Source: Bacillota bacterium (GTDB taxonomy: Bacteria; Bacillota; Clostridia; Christensenellales; CAG-138). From it: a DNA stretch of 64,000 nucleotides. Position 1 is the stretch's first letter. The number at the start of each line of letters is the position of its first letter. Where the stretch lies: contig JAEXEN010000018.1 in assembly GCA_023400985.1 (NCBI GenBank), positions 1-64,000 on the forward strand, written 5' to 3'. The translations under genes were made by a program, and so were the position numbers. Positions 42,979 to 52,420 of the stretch are shown here, one piece after another. A model generated the notes under the pieces. That model was not told the origin of the DNA, ran no database searches, and saw only the letters and a list, made by a program, of their open reading frames with translations.

Positions 42979-44112
42979 ATGCGGCTGAAAGACCGGCTTA
43001 TATGTATTGCTGTCGCGCTGTGCATTGCAGCATATTTGATATGGATGCCGCCGTATATCGACCGCGGCTTAAAAGCGGACCCTTATTCGCAATGGGTCAT
43101 GCCGGAGGAGGAGGGGTATACGGGCATCCTTACCGTGTGGCATATCGTGGGCTTTAAGCCCTATATGGGAAGCGGCGGCGACTGGCTGAAGGACCGCGCG
43201 AAGGAATTTGAAAAAAGGCATACCGGCGTTTATATCGAGGTATTTTCCATGGACGCGGAGGAGTGCGAAGCGCGTTTTTTGCGCGGGGAAAGCGCGGATA
43301 TCTATTCGTTCCCGCTGGGATGGGGCTACGCGGAGCAATTTTTACCGCTCGACAGCCGCTTTTCGGGCTTAATGAACGGGTTCCTCGAAACGGGTGAGCA
43401 AGACGGTGTTTTATACGCGGTGCCTTTCATGGCGTCCGGCTATACGCTTATGATGAACACAAGGCTTTTGCAGGAACGACAGGTAATTCTGCCCGAGGAA
43501 GTGACGCCGGAGTGGCTCAACGTTGCCGCCGCAAAGCTTACCTATGAAACGGGGACGAGGAAAAAAGTAAAGTATGACGGCCTAAGCGGAAGCCCCGTCG
43601 CCTCCAAACTTGCAGGCGCGGCCGTGCCGGTGGCTGATTACAGCGTTTTTAAGTCGCAGCGAGCGGGGATGGCGGTCACGGATCTTCGCGCCGCGGGGGA
43701 TTTGACGCGTTTGCAAAGCACCGATAAGGGCTTTGCGTTTGACGCGCTACCCGTCTATAACTATACCGACCTCGTGCAATACCTAGGGATCGCGCGCGGG
43801 ATCGACGAGAGAAAGCTCGCGTACGCATATGAATTTTTGGAGATAGCGCTTTCCGAAAAGGCACAGGCAACGCTCATGTCACTTTGCGTTTTTCCCGTAA
43901 TAGAGCTTCCCGAAGTATCCTATGAGCCCGCCGTTGTGCAAAAAGTCTATGAGAGGATGGGGACGCCCGTCGTGCCGAACGCGTTTTTATATCAGCGCTA
44001 TAAGGATGCGCTTCTCGACGCGGCAAACCGAGCGTTGAATGGCGACGAGGCGGGAAATTTAGATTTTTTTGCGCGGGTCGAAGAACTTGTGAACGGCAGG
44101 GAAATCAAGTAG
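42979..44112 (+). CDS. Extracellular solute-binding protein with uncleaved anchor
   Basis: A 377-residue protein of the family 1 (sugar-type) binding-protein fold. Residues about 8-24 form a hydrophobic anchor (ICIAVALCIAAYLIW) without a lipobox, so it would stay tethered to the membrane instead of becoming a lipoprotein. The fold is seen in TGILTVWHIVGFKPYMGSGGDW, EFEKRHTGVYIEVFSM, GESADIYSFPLGWG and YAVPFMASGYTLMMNT. No transport permease is next to it. Its place after the two-component/radical SAM block suggests a ligand sensor role, but this is inference. GAGGTGAGAGC precedes the ATG. Confidence 0.8.
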   Translation: MRLKDRLICIAVALCIAAYLIWMPPYIDRGLKADPYSQWVMPEEEGYTGILTVWHIVGFKPYMGSGGDWLKDRAKEFEKRHTGVYIEVFSMDAEECEARFLRGESADIYSFPLGWGYAEQFLPLDSRFSGLMNGFLETGEQDGVLYAVPFMASGYTLMMNTRLLQERQVILPEEVTPEWLNVAAAKLTYETGTRKKVKYDGLSGSPVASKLAGAAVPVADYSVFKSQRAGMAVTDLRAAGDLTRLQSTDKGFAFDALPVYNYTDLVQYLGIARGIDERKLAYAYEFLEIALSEKAQATLMSLCVFPVIELPEVSYEPAVVQKVYERMGTPVVPNAFLYQRYKDALLDAANRALNGDEAGNLDFFARVEELVNGREIK

Positions 44113-44161
44113 AATATAAATTAGGATAATGTCGGAATACTTTCGACGGACCGGAGATTGT

Positions 44162-45070
44162 ATGCAATCTAACAAAACCGAGCTTTTTAAAAGGCTTGCG
44201 CCGCTTAACGTGCGCGAGGATGCAGAAATGCGCGAGCTGACGTCGTTTCATATCGGCGGACGCGCGCTCGCGTTCGTGGAGCCGAAAACGCGCGATGAGC
44301 TTCTCCTTGCGTTAAACGCGGCGAAGGACTGCGGTATAAAGCCGTTTTTCATGGGAAACGGCACCAATCTTTTAATAAGCGACGACGGGCTTGACCAACT
44401 CGTCATCCGCATCGGCGAGGCCTTTTCGTATGTAAGAAAGACCGACGCCGGTATGGAGGCGGGCGCCGGCACGCTTTTAAGCGAGCTTTGCCGTTTGGCG
44501 GCGGGTGAGGGCTTAAAGGGAATCGAATGGGCAAGCGGCGTCCCGGGCTCGGTGGGCGGCGCTTTGGCCATGAACGCAGGCGCGTATAACGGCGAGATCA
44601 AAGATTATGTCTGCCGCGTGGATTATTTGGAAAACGGCGAATTTTTCTCCGTCCGGCCGAAAATCGGCGATTTTTCCTATCGTAAAAGCGCCTATGCCGC
44701 GCCAAGCCGCATCGTGCTTGCGGCGGAATTTGCGCTTACAAACGACGACAGCGCCGCGATCTTTGCCCGCATCGACGATTTTTCAAGGCGCAGGGCGGAA
44801 AAACAGCCGCTCGAATACCCGAGCGCGGGCAGTGTGTTCAAGCGCCCGGAGGGGCACTATACGGGTGCGCTCATCGAGGCGTCCGGCATGAAGGGTGCGA
44901 AAAACGGCGGCGCGCAGGTGAGCGAAAAACACGCGGGCTTCATCATCAATACGGGCGGCGCAACCTTTTCTGATGTGCTCGGCCTTATCCGCATGGTACA
45001 GAAGCGCGTGTATGAGTCGAGCGGCGTAACGCTCGAAACGGAGATAAAAATCATCGAGGCGGAGAACTGA
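44162..45070 (+). CDS. murB: UDP-N-acetylenolpyruvoylglucosamine reductase
   Basis: A 302-residue FAD enzyme that reduces UDP-GlcNAc-enolpyruvate to UDP-MurNAc with NADPH in peptidoglycan synthesis. The FAD-binding segment FMGNGTNLLIS, the GIEWASGVPGSVGGALAMNAGAY region (given here as a family landmark) and YPSAGSVFKRPEG with catalytic Ser mark it as a type IIa MurB. CCGGAG precedes ATG 44162 by 6 bases; the in-frame ATG at 44129 would add 11 residues without a site. It heads the murB-rapZ-whiA-dnaE run. Confidence 0.94.
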   Translation: MQSNKTELFKRLAPLNVREDAEMRELTSFHIGGRALAFVEPKTRDELLLALNAAKDCGIKPFFMGNGTNLLISDDGLDQLVIRIGEAFSYVRKTDAGMEAGAGTLLSELCRLAAGEGLKGIEWASGVPGSVGGALAMNAGAYNGEIKDYVCRVDYLENGEFFSVRPKIGDFSYRKSAYAAPSRIVLAAEFALTNDDSAAIFARIDDFSRRRAEKQPLEYPSAGSVFKRPEGHYTGALIEASGMKGAKNGGAQVSEKHAGFIINTGGATFSDVLGLIRMVQKRVYESSGVTLETEIKIIEAEN

Positions 45071-45072
45071 GC

Positions 45073-45963
45073 ATGAACCTTATCATCGTTACGGGACTTT
45101 CGGGTGCGGGCAAAACGCAGGCGCTCAGACGCATCGAGGATGCTGGTTATTTTTGTGTGGACAACCTCCCCTGCCAGATGCTGCAAGGGTTCGTACAGCT
45201 TTGCGAAAAGGCGTCGCCGCCTGTTGAGAACGCCGCGGTCGTTATCGACAGCCGCGAGAGCGTGTTCCGTTACGATGTGGAAAGCGCCGTCAAAGGCCTC
45301 GGGGCGCTCGGAGCGAAGTATGAGATCATATTCTTGGAATGCCGCGACGAGGTGCTGGAGCGCCGCTACAACGAAACGCGCAGGCGGCACCCCATGGCGG
45401 ACGATATACGTGAGGGCATCCGCATCGAGCGCGAGCTTTTGACGCCTTTCCGCTACCATGCAAGCCATATCATCGATACGAGCGATATGAAGCCGCTGGA
45501 GCTCACGCACGAGCTTGAAAATATTTTGAGGGGCAGCTTCAACTGCGATTTTCTCATCACATTCGAAAGCTTCGGCTACAAGCGCGGCGTGCCGTTTGAG
45601 GCGGATTTCGTGTTCGACATGCGCTTTTCGCCCAATCCCTTTTACGAGCCGTCTCTTCGGCCGCTTTCGGGCAAGGATACGGCGGTGCGCGAATATGTGA
45701 TGGGCGATCCCGATTTTCTTTTGACGCTCGATTCCATAGAGGAAATGCTCGACCGTCTCATACCTCGCTTTATCGAGCAGGGGAAGCGCCGGCTGCTCGT
45801 CGCCTTCGGCTGCACCGGCGGCAGGCACCGTTCCGTTTGCGCCGCCGAGGAGCTGTACAAGCGTTTCGAACCGAAGTACTGCGTAAAAATCATTCATCGC
45901 GATACGACTACCGAGGCGGTAGATATCAAGGAGCGCATCGGGCAGGCGGAGGAAAGGAGCTAA
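45073..45963 (+). CDS. rapZ: RapZ/YvcJ nucleotide-binding protein
   Basis: A 296-residue P-loop protein with Walker A GLSGAGKT (residues 8-15), the FLECRDEVLERRYNETRRRHP segment, and the C-terminal FGCTGGRHRSVC of the RapZ effector domain. In E. coli RapZ delivers small RNAs to RNase E; in B. subtilis YvcJ affects competence. Both bind nucleotides. The start follows GGAG closely and lies 2 bases after murB. The next gene is whiA; yvcK, usually found between them, is absent. Confidence 0.95.
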   Translation: MNLIIVTGLSGAGKTQALRRIEDAGYFCVDNLPCQMLQGFVQLCEKASPPVENAAVVIDSRESVFRYDVESAVKGLGALGAKYEIIFLECRDEVLERRYNETRRRHPMADDIREGIRIERELLTPFRYHASHIIDTSDMKPLELTHELENILRGSFNCDFLITFESFGYKRGVPFEADFVFDMRFSPNPFYEPSLRPLSGKDTAVREYVMGDPDFLLTLDSIEEMLDRLIPRFIEQGKRRLLVAFGCTGGRHRSVCAAEELYKRFEPKYCVKIIHRDTTTEAVDIKERIGQAEERS

Positions 45964-45969
45964 GCAAAA

Positions 45970-46920
45970 TTGTCGTTTTCTTCTTCGGCCAAGGAGGAGA
46001 TTGCAAAGCGGCGCGTCAAGGGAAGAGCGGAAAAGCTTTCCATGCTTTGCGCGCTCACACATGCCGCTGGCTCCCTGACGCTCGGGCGTGGGATAGGCGT
46101 GCAGTATGTTACGGAAAGCTATGCGGTCGCAAGGCTCATCGCTCAGCTTGCAGGCTTGCTCTACGGCGTGGAGGCTTCCATTTCCGTAACGGAGCGCAAG
46201 CGCCTTAACGCGCGCAACGCCGTAACGCGTTTGAGCGGAGAAGGCTGCCGCGCCATGCTTTTGGAATTCGGCTTTTTGCCCAAAGACCAGGAAATGCCGT
46301 TCTCGATGGGGCATATCCCCGAACATCTTGTGGCGGAGGAGGAGCTTTCGCGAGCGTTCATCCGCGGCGCGTTTTTAGGTGCCGGCTCCGTGGCGGATCC
46401 GGCTAAGGGCTACCATCTCGAGATCGTATGCCGCCACGAGCTTTTCGCGCGCGAGCTTTGCGAGCTTGTCAACGCATTCGGCTTCAATACCCGCCTCACG
46501 GCCCGCAAATCAAGTTTTGCGCTCTATTTGAAGGAAGGCGAAAAGGTCTCCGATTTCCTCGCTTTTTTGGGAGCGAACGACGCCACCATCGCGTTTGAGA
46601 ACGAGCGCGTCTTAAGGAGCGTAAAGAACGACGTAAACCGCCAAAACAATTTCGACCAGTCCAACATGCAAAAAGCGGCGCTCGCCGCGGCGCAGCAGCT
46701 TATAGATATCGAGCTCATCCGCACCGAGATCGGCGTCGAAAACTTGCCGCCGCGGCTCAGGCAGACGGCGGAAGCGCGGCTCAACTACCCCGAAGCGAAC
46801 CTCAGCGAGCTTTCCGAGATCATGGGCTTAGGCCGGTCCGGCGTCAACCACAGGCTTCAAAAGCTCACGGAGCTCGCAAATTCTATCCGCATCGAAAAGG
46901 GAGAGCCCGTCCGGGAATAA
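45970..46920 (+). CDS. whiA: WhiA, cell-division and sporulation regulator
   Basis: A 316-residue protein combining a degenerate LAGLIDADG homing-endonuclease fold (about residues 20-215, with EELSRAFIRGAFLGAGSVAD) and a C-terminal helix-turn-helix (about 225-310, LSELSEIMGLGRSGVNHRLQ). In actinomycetes it activates sporulation septation; in B. subtilis it influences cell division. The start is TTG 45970, with AAGGAG 9 bases upstream. It is 6 bases after rapZ and 12 before dnaE. Confidence 0.95.
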   Translation: MSFSSSAKEEIAKRRVKGRAEKLSMLCALTHAAGSLTLGRGIGVQYVTESYAVARLIAQLAGLLYGVEASISVTERKRLNARNAVTRLSGEGCRAMLLEFGFLPKDQEMPFSMGHIPEHLVAEEELSRAFIRGAFLGAGSVADPAKGYHLEIVCRHELFARELCELVNAFGFNTRLTARKSSFALYLKEGEKVSDFLAFLGANDATIAFENERVLRSVKNDVNRQNNFDQSNMQKAALAAAQQLIDIELIRTEIGVENLPPRLRQTAEARLNYPEANLSELSEIMGLGRSGVNHRLQKLTELANSIRIEKGEPVRE

Positions 46921-46932
46921 GAGGGGGATACC

Positions 46933-49900
46933 ATGGCATTCACACATCTGCACGTGCATACGCAGTTCAGCCTGCTCGACGGCGCGGCGCGCATCGACGA
47001 CCTTGTCGCGCGCGCAAAGGCGCTCAACATGGACGCGCTCGCCATTACGGACCACGGGGCGATGTACGGCGTAATCGACTTTTACAAAGCATGCAAAAAG
47101 CAGGGTATCAAGCCCATTTTGGGGCTTGAAACCTATGTCGCGCCGCGTTCTATGACCGATCGAGAGGGCATGCGCGAATATGCGCACCTTGTCTTGCTCG
47201 CTAAGAACAACACCGGTTACCGGAATTTGATGAAGCTTTCTTCCGAGGCGTTTTTGAAAGGCTTTTATTATAAACCGCGCATAGACTACGATCTCTTAAG
47301 CGAGCATTGCGAGGGGCTTATATGCCTTTCCGCATGCATCGCGGGCGATATACCGCAGCTTCTCTTAGAGAATAGATACGATGAGGCCCGCGCGCTCGCT
47401 TTGCGTTTAAAAGGCATGTTTCAAGAGGATTTTTACATCGAGCTCCAAAACCACGGTATCCCCGAACAGCTCGACGTGCTTCCCAAGCTCGACGCGCTCG
47501 CCAAGGAGCTTTCCATCAAGACCGTCGCCACCAATGACCTCCACTATGTGAACAAAGAGGACGCCGAGGCGCAGGATGTACTGCTTTGCATCCAAACCGC
47601 GCGGTTTGTGGATGAAGAAAACCGCATGAAGATGTCCGCCGACGAGTTTTACCTGAAAAGCGAGCAGGAGATGCGCGCGGTGCTGTGCGATTATCAAGAC
47701 GCCATCGAAAACACGCAGGAGGTCGCCGAAAAATGCAATGTGACGATCGCCTTCGGCGAACGTCATCTGCCCGAATACGTCACGCCGGACGGCTCCGATA
47801 AGTTCGAGTTCTTGACACGCCAGTGTGAAAAGGGCCTGAAGCGAAAAATGCCGCAGGCGGGGGAAACGGAACGCGAAAGGCTCGCTTATGAACTCTCCGT
47901 CATACGCGACATGGGTTTTATCGATTATTTCCTCATCGTATGGGATTTCGTGGACTTTGCCCACAAAAACGGCATCGCCGTAGGTCCGGGCCGCGGCAGC
48001 GGCGCGGGAAGCCTCGTAGCTTATGCGCTCGACATCACGGATGTGGACCCCATCAAGTACGACCTCATTTTTGAGCGTTTTTTGAACCCCGAGCGCATCT
48101 CTATGCCGGATTTCGATATCGATTTCTGCATCGAGCGGCGGCAGGAGGTCATCGATTATGTGACCGAAAAATATGGCGCAGATCATGTTTCGCAGATCAT
48201 CACCTTCGGCTCTATGGCTGCAAAGGCGGTGGTGCGCGACGTGGGCCGCGCGCTTAGGATACCCTATGGTGATGTGGATAAGATAGCCAAGCTCATCCCC
48301 GGGATGCTTGGCATCACGCTTTCGAAGGCGCTCGAGATGTCGCCCGAACTGAAAGCACAATATGACGGCGACCCGCAGGTAAAAAAGCTCATCGACCTTT
48401 CCCTGAAGCTCGAGGGCCTGCCTCGTCACGCGTCTACGCACGCCGCAGGCGTCGTGATCAGCAAGGATACGCTCACCGAATACGTCCCTTTGCAAAAAAA
48501 CGAGGAAGCCGTGACCACGCAGTTCGCAAAGGATACCATAGAGGAACTCGGCCTACTAAAGATGGATTTTTTAGGGCTTCGTACGCTCACGGTCATCCGC
48601 GATACGCTTGCCTACATCAAGGAAGGGGGCAAGGAAGCGCCAGACCTTGAAAGGCTTGAGTTCAACGATCCCCAAATATTCGAAATGATCTCCCGGGCGG
48701 ATACCGACGGCGTTTTTCAGCTTGAATCCTCGGGCATGCGCCAGTTCATGATGCAGTTGAAGCCCGATTCCATCGAAGATATCATCGCGGGTATTTCTCT
48801 GTTCCGCCCGGGCCCGATGGACCAGATACCACGCTATGTGGCGGGAAAGAACAACAAAAACAACGTCAAATACCTGACTGAAAAGCTAAGGCCCATTTTG
48901 CAGAACACCTACGGCTGCATGGTGTATCAGGAGCAGGTCATGCAGATCGTCCGCGACCTTGCGGGCTATTCGTGGGGCAGAAGCGACCTCGTGCGCCGCG
49001 CCATGTCCAAGAAGAAGCACGACGTGATGGCGAAAGAGCGCGAATACTTCGTGAACGGCATCGTGGAAGACGGCGTCGTCAAAGTGCCGGGTGCCGTGCG
49101 AAACGGCGTGGATGCCAAGACCGCCAACATCATCTTCGATGAAATGATGGATTTTGCCTCCTACGCATTCAACAAGTCGCATGCGGCGGCATATGCCATC
49201 GTCGCCTACCGCACGGCGTATTTAAAGCTTTACTATCCGGTCGAATTCATGACCGCCATGATCAACAGTTTTTTGGGCAACGCGGAAAAGACGGGCGAGT
49301 ACATCTATTACTGCAAGGTGCACGGCATCCGGGTGCTGCCTCCCGATATCAACATGAGCCGCCCGCGCTTCTCCGTGGAGAACGGCGCGATACGCTTCGG
49401 CCTTGCGGCGGTCAAAAACGTGGGCGAGGGAGTCATGGACGACATCCTCCGCGAACGAAAAGAAAACGGCCCGTTCCGCGACTTTTTCGATTTCCTCGCG
49501 CGGAGCGATGGACTCAACAAGCGGCTCATCGAAGGGCTTATCAAGGCCGGCTGCTTCGACAGCCTCGATGTGAAGCGTTCGCAGCTCATGTCCGTCTATG
49601 AGCGCGCGCTCGATTCCGCTGCCGCGGATAAGAAAAAACGCGCCGACGGACAGGTGTCGCTGTTCGATATACCGGGCGTAGAGACTTCGCCTGCGGTGGC
49701 CATACCCCTCCCAAACATGCCGGAATTCACGCAAAGCGCGCTTCTTTCGATGGAGCGCGAGGCGATCGGCATTTATATAAGCGGGCATCCGCTTCTGGAA
49801 TATACGAGGGAGCTTGAGTCGATCGGCACCACCGTATCCATGCTCACGGACACCGAAGGCAACGGCGGCTTTGACGACGGCGACCGTGTGCGCGTAGGAG

Positions 49901-50382
49901 GCATTATTACAGCCTCCCGTTCAAAGGCCACAAAGTCCGGCAGCGGCCTCATGGGCTACGCCACGCTGGAAGACCTTACGGGCGCCATCGAGATGTTTGC
50001 CTTCCCGTCCGTCTATCAGCGCTTTTCGAGCGCCATGCAAGCCGACAGCGCCGTTGTGGTGACAGGAAAGCTGAGCATGCGCGAGGATCAGTCCAATTCC
50101 ATCAACATCATGGAGATCGTGCCGTTGAAAAAGAGCACGGCGAACCAAAAGCTGTTCTTAAGGCTCGATACTTCGAACCAAGGCCTGACGGAAAAGCTCT
50201 ACGCGCTGTTCGCGCGCTTCCCGGGCAACGTGCCCGTGGTGCTTTATGATTACAAAACCAGCCGCAAGATGCTCGTGCCGAAAAACATGTACGTAAACCT
50301 CTCGACCGGTTTTACGGGCGGCGCAAACGAGCTTTTGGGGCCGGAAAACGTGAAGCTTACCGAAAGCAAAACAGAGGAGTAG
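46933..50382 (+). CDS. dnaE: DNA polymerase III subunit alpha (DnaE)
   Basis: The 1149-residue replicative polymerase. The PHP domain (about 1-270) begins FTHLHVHTQFSLLDG. The catalytic palm holds GPGRGSGAGS near 355 and PDFDIDFCIERR near 395, with the third aspartate in the DLMKMDFLG-like LLKMDFLGLRTL. A tandem helix-hairpin-helix and an OB fold (SAVVVTGKLSMRED, near 1035) follow. The length fits DnaE; PolC, the other replicase of Bacillota, has a different domain order. It extends primers or acts in lesion bypass where PolC is present. AGGGGG precedes the ATG. Confidence 0.97.
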   Translation: MAFTHLHVHTQFSLLDGAARIDDLVARAKALNMDALAITDHGAMYGVIDFYKACKKQGIKPILGLETYVAPRSMTDREGMREYAHLVLLAKNNTGYRNLMKLSSEAFLKGFYYKPRIDYDLLSEHCEGLICLSACIAGDIPQLLLENRYDEARALALRLKGMFQEDFYIELQNHGIPEQLDVLPKLDALAKELSIKTVATNDLHYVNKEDAEAQDVLLCIQTARFVDEENRMKMSADEFYLKSEQEMRAVLCDYQDAIENTQEVAEKCNVTIAFGERHLPEYVTPDGSDKFEFLTRQCEKGLKRKMPQAGETERERLAYELSVIRDMGFIDYFLIVWDFVDFAHKNGIAVGPGRGSGAGSLVAYALDITDVDPIKYDLIFERFLNPERISMPDFDIDFCIERRQEVIDYVTEKYGADHVSQIITFGSMAAKAVVRDVGRALRIPYGDVDKIAKLIPGMLGITLSKALEMSPELKAQYDGDPQVKKLIDLSLKLEGLPRHASTHAAGVVISKDTLTEYVPLQKNEEAVTTQFAKDTIEELGLLKMDFLGLRTLTVIRDTLAYIKEGGKEAPDLERLEFNDPQIFEMISRADTDGVFQLESSGMRQFMMQLKPDSIEDIIAGISLFRPGPMDQIPRYVAGKNNKNNVKYLTEKLRPILQNTYGCMVYQEQVMQIVRDLAGYSWGRSDLVRRAMSKKKHDVMAKEREYFVNGIVEDGVVKVPGAVRNGVDAKTANIIFDEMMDFASYAFNKSHAAAYAIVAYRTAYLKLYYPVEFMTAMINSFLGNAEKTGEYIYYCKVHGIRVLPPDINMSRPRFSVENGAIRFGLAAVKNVGEGVMDDILRERKENGPFRDFFDFLARSDGLNKRLIEGLIKAGCFDSLDVKRSQLMSVYERALDSAAADKKKRADGQVSLFDIPGVETSPAVAIPLPNMPEFTQSALLSMEREAIGIYISGHPLLEYTRELESIGTTVSMLTDTEGNGGFDDGDRVRVGGIITASRSKATKSGSGLMGYATLEDLTGAIEMFAFPSVYQRFSSAMQADSAVVVTGKLSMREDQSNSINIMEIVPLKKSTANQKLFLRLDTSNQGLTEKLYALFARFPGNVPVVLYDYKTSRKMLVPKNMYVNLSTGFTGGANELLGPENVKLTESKTEE

Positions 50383-50384
50383 AT

Positions 50385-51341
50385 ATGGATTCCGAGGCGC
50401 GCGCTATGATCCTGAGCGTGAGCCGCAGGACGGATATTCCTGCCTGCTATGCGGATTGGTTTTTCAACCGTCTGCACGAGGGCTTTCTACTTGTGAGAAA
50501 CCCCATGGATCCGCATCGGATCAGCCGCGTTCCGCTCGATGCCGAGGCGGTAAGCGGCATCGTGTTTTGGTCGAAAAATCCCGAGCCCATGCTCGAAAGG
50601 CTGAAGTTTTTAAAGCAATACGCTTACTATTTTCAATTCACCGTCACGCCATATGGAAAGGATGTCGAACCAAACGTTCCCGATAAGCTGGAAAAGGTCA
50701 TTCCCGTTTTCCGGCAGCTATCGGACCTTATCGGGCCCAAACGCGTCATATGGCGTTATGATCCGGTCTTCATAAACCCGCGTTACGATATTAAATTTCA
50801 TCTGAGCGCCTTTGAAACGCTGTCGAAGGCGCTTGAAGGCTATACTGAAAAATGTATTTTCAGCTTTGCGGACGATTACAAAAGCACGCGCCGGAACCGT
50901 GAAGCGCTTGCTATACTGGAAATTTCAAATGTTGAGAGGCGCGTGATTGGCCGCGCGTTTTCCGAGATCGCGCAAAGCCGCGGCATGGAGCTCGAGACCT
51001 GTGCGGAAGAAATCGACCTTTCGGAATATAACATCGGCCATGCCCGCTGTGTGGATGGGCGGCTTATGGAAAGTATTTCAGGCTATGCGCTGCATACGAA
51101 GAAAGCGCAGGGGCAGAGAAAGCTCTGCGGCTGTGTGCAAAGCACCGATATAGGTATGTACAACAGCTGCAAAAACGGCTGCCTTTACTGCTATGCCAAC
51201 TACAGCCTCCCTCTAATGCGAAAAAATATTTCCCTCCACGACCCCGCTTCGCCGCTTCTGTGCGGGCGCGTCAGAGAAGGGGATGTGCTAAGTGAAAAGC
51301 ACGTAACGCAAAAAGCCGTTCAGCTTCGTTTGTCGCGATAG
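50385..51341 (+). CDS. DUF1848 family protein
   Basis: A 318-residue protein of the DUF1848 family, which has a TIM-barrel-like fold and a C-terminal cysteine cluster. The conserved opening SVSRRTDIPACYADWFFNRL and the VFWSKNPEPM segment are present. The C-terminal CGCVQSTDIGMYNSCKNGC followed by LYCYAN resembles a radical SAM-type CxxxCxxC cluster motif placed at the end of the protein. Function is unknown. Start 50385 follows AGGAG; an internal ATG at 50406 would match the common N terminus MILSVSRR. It lies 2 bases after dnaE. Confidence 0.8.
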   Translation: MDSEARAMILSVSRRTDIPACYADWFFNRLHEGFLLVRNPMDPHRISRVPLDAEAVSGIVFWSKNPEPMLERLKFLKQYAYYFQFTVTPYGKDVEPNVPDKLEKVIPVFRQLSDLIGPKRVIWRYDPVFINPRYDIKFHLSAFETLSKALEGYTEKCIFSFADDYKSTRRNREALAILEISNVERRVIGRAFSEIAQSRGMELETCAEEIDLSEYNIGHARCVDGRLMESISGYALHTKKAQGQRKLCGCVQSTDIGMYNSCKNGCLYCYANYSLPLMRKNISLHDPASPLLCGRVREGDVLSEKHVTQKAVQLRLSR

Positions 51342-51375
51342 GCCCGCCGATTTTGAACGAAGTCTTTTCCCTCGA

Positions 51376-51405
51376 TTTACGGCGCGCCTCAGGCTATGGT
51401 ATAAT
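51376..51405 (+). promoter_or_regulatory. Promoter of pfkA
   Basis: TTTACG and TATAAT are separated by 18 bases, about 45 bases before the pfkA start. It gives the glycolytic gene and the downstream methyltransferase gene their own transcript. Confidence 0.6.
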
Positions 51406-51448
51406 CTACGTTGTATAGGCTTTATTTTGTAAGGCTTACGGACGGGAG

Positions 51449-52420
51449 ATGATATTTATCAAGCGCATCGGCGTTTTGACCAGCGGCGGAGATACTCCGG
51501 GTATGAACTCCGCGATATTGGCAGTTACCAAGGAAGGCCTGAACAGGGGCTTTTCCGTTATCGGTATCTATCACGGCTTCCGCGGACTTATGGAAGGCAG
51601 GATGAACCAGCTCGAGCACGAAGATGTGGATGAGATCATCCACAAGGGCGGCACGATATTGCGCACCGCGCGAAGCGAGGAGTTCGTTCAGCCCGAGGGG
51701 CTCAATAAAGCGCTTAAAATGATACGCGCCTACGAGCTCGACGGCATCGTGGTAATCGGCGGCGACGGCAGCCTTCGGGGCGCAAAGCTTCTTTACGACA
51801 ACGGCGTAAAGACCATCGGTATGCCGGGCACCATCGACAACGACCTTGGATATACCGATTTTACCATCGGCTTCGATACGTCGGTGAACAATATCACCAC
51901 CGAGATCTATAAAATCCGCGACACCATGCGCGCGCACGACCGCGTGGGCGTTATCGAAGTGATGGGCCGCAACTGCGGCGACATCGCGCTTTGGTCCGGT
52001 GTCGCAGGCGGGGCGGACATCATACTCGTGCCGGAGGTCAACTACCCATGGGAATGCGCGGCCGAGGAACTCGCTAACAACAAGCTCAAAGGGAAGCTTA
52101 CGAGCATCGTCATGATCGCGGAAGGCGCAGGGCACGCGGAGGATTTTGCAAACTACGTGCGCGAGCATACCGATGTGGAGATCAAGGCCATCGTACCGGG
52201 CTACATCCAGCGCGGCGGCAACCCCACGGCGTTCGACCGTGTGCTCGCTGTCAGGCTGGGCCAGCGCGCCGTAGAGCTCTTGGCGGACGATATCGGCGGC
52301 AGGGCCGTAGGCATCCACGACAATCAAATCATCGACGTAAGTTTGGAGGAGGCTGTTAACCCGGTCAACAACTTTAACGAGCGCCTCTATAAACTCAACG
52401 ATACCCTGGCGAGGTTTTGA
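51449..52420 (+). CDS. pfkA: 6-phosphofructokinase (ATP-dependent)
   Basis: A 323-residue glycolytic enzyme that phosphorylates fructose 6-phosphate. The N terminus has TSGGDTPGMNSAI. VVIGGDGSLRGAK carries Gly after the second Asp, which indicates ATP rather than pyrophosphate. PGTIDNDL holds the catalytic Asp, and EVMGRNCGDIALW binds the sugar phosphate. Length matches the E. coli and Bacillus enzymes. ATG 51449 is separated from GGGAG by no bases, so initiation may use a different nearby codon. The stop overlaps the next start by one base. Confidence 0.95.
   Translation: MIFIKRIGVLTSGGDTPGMNSAILAVTKEGLNRGFSVIGIYHGFRGLMEGRMNQLEHEDVDEIIHKGGTILRTARSEEFVQPEGLNKALKMIRAYELDGIVVIGGDGSLRGAKLLYDNGVKTIGMPGTIDNDLGYTDFTIGFDTSVNNITTEIYKIRDTMRAHDRVGVIEVMGRNCGDIALWSGVAGGADIILVPEVNYPWECAAEELANNKLKGKLTSIVMIAEGAGHAEDFANYVREHTDVEIKAIVPGYIQRGGNPTAFDRVLAVRLGQRAVELLADDIGGRAVGIHDNQIIDVSLEEAVNPVNNFNERLYKLNDTLARF

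Noticed and set aside
44857..46326. 489-residue minus-strand frame opposite murB, rapZ and whiA
   Set aside because: It crosses three well-identified genes and has no family match or start signal.
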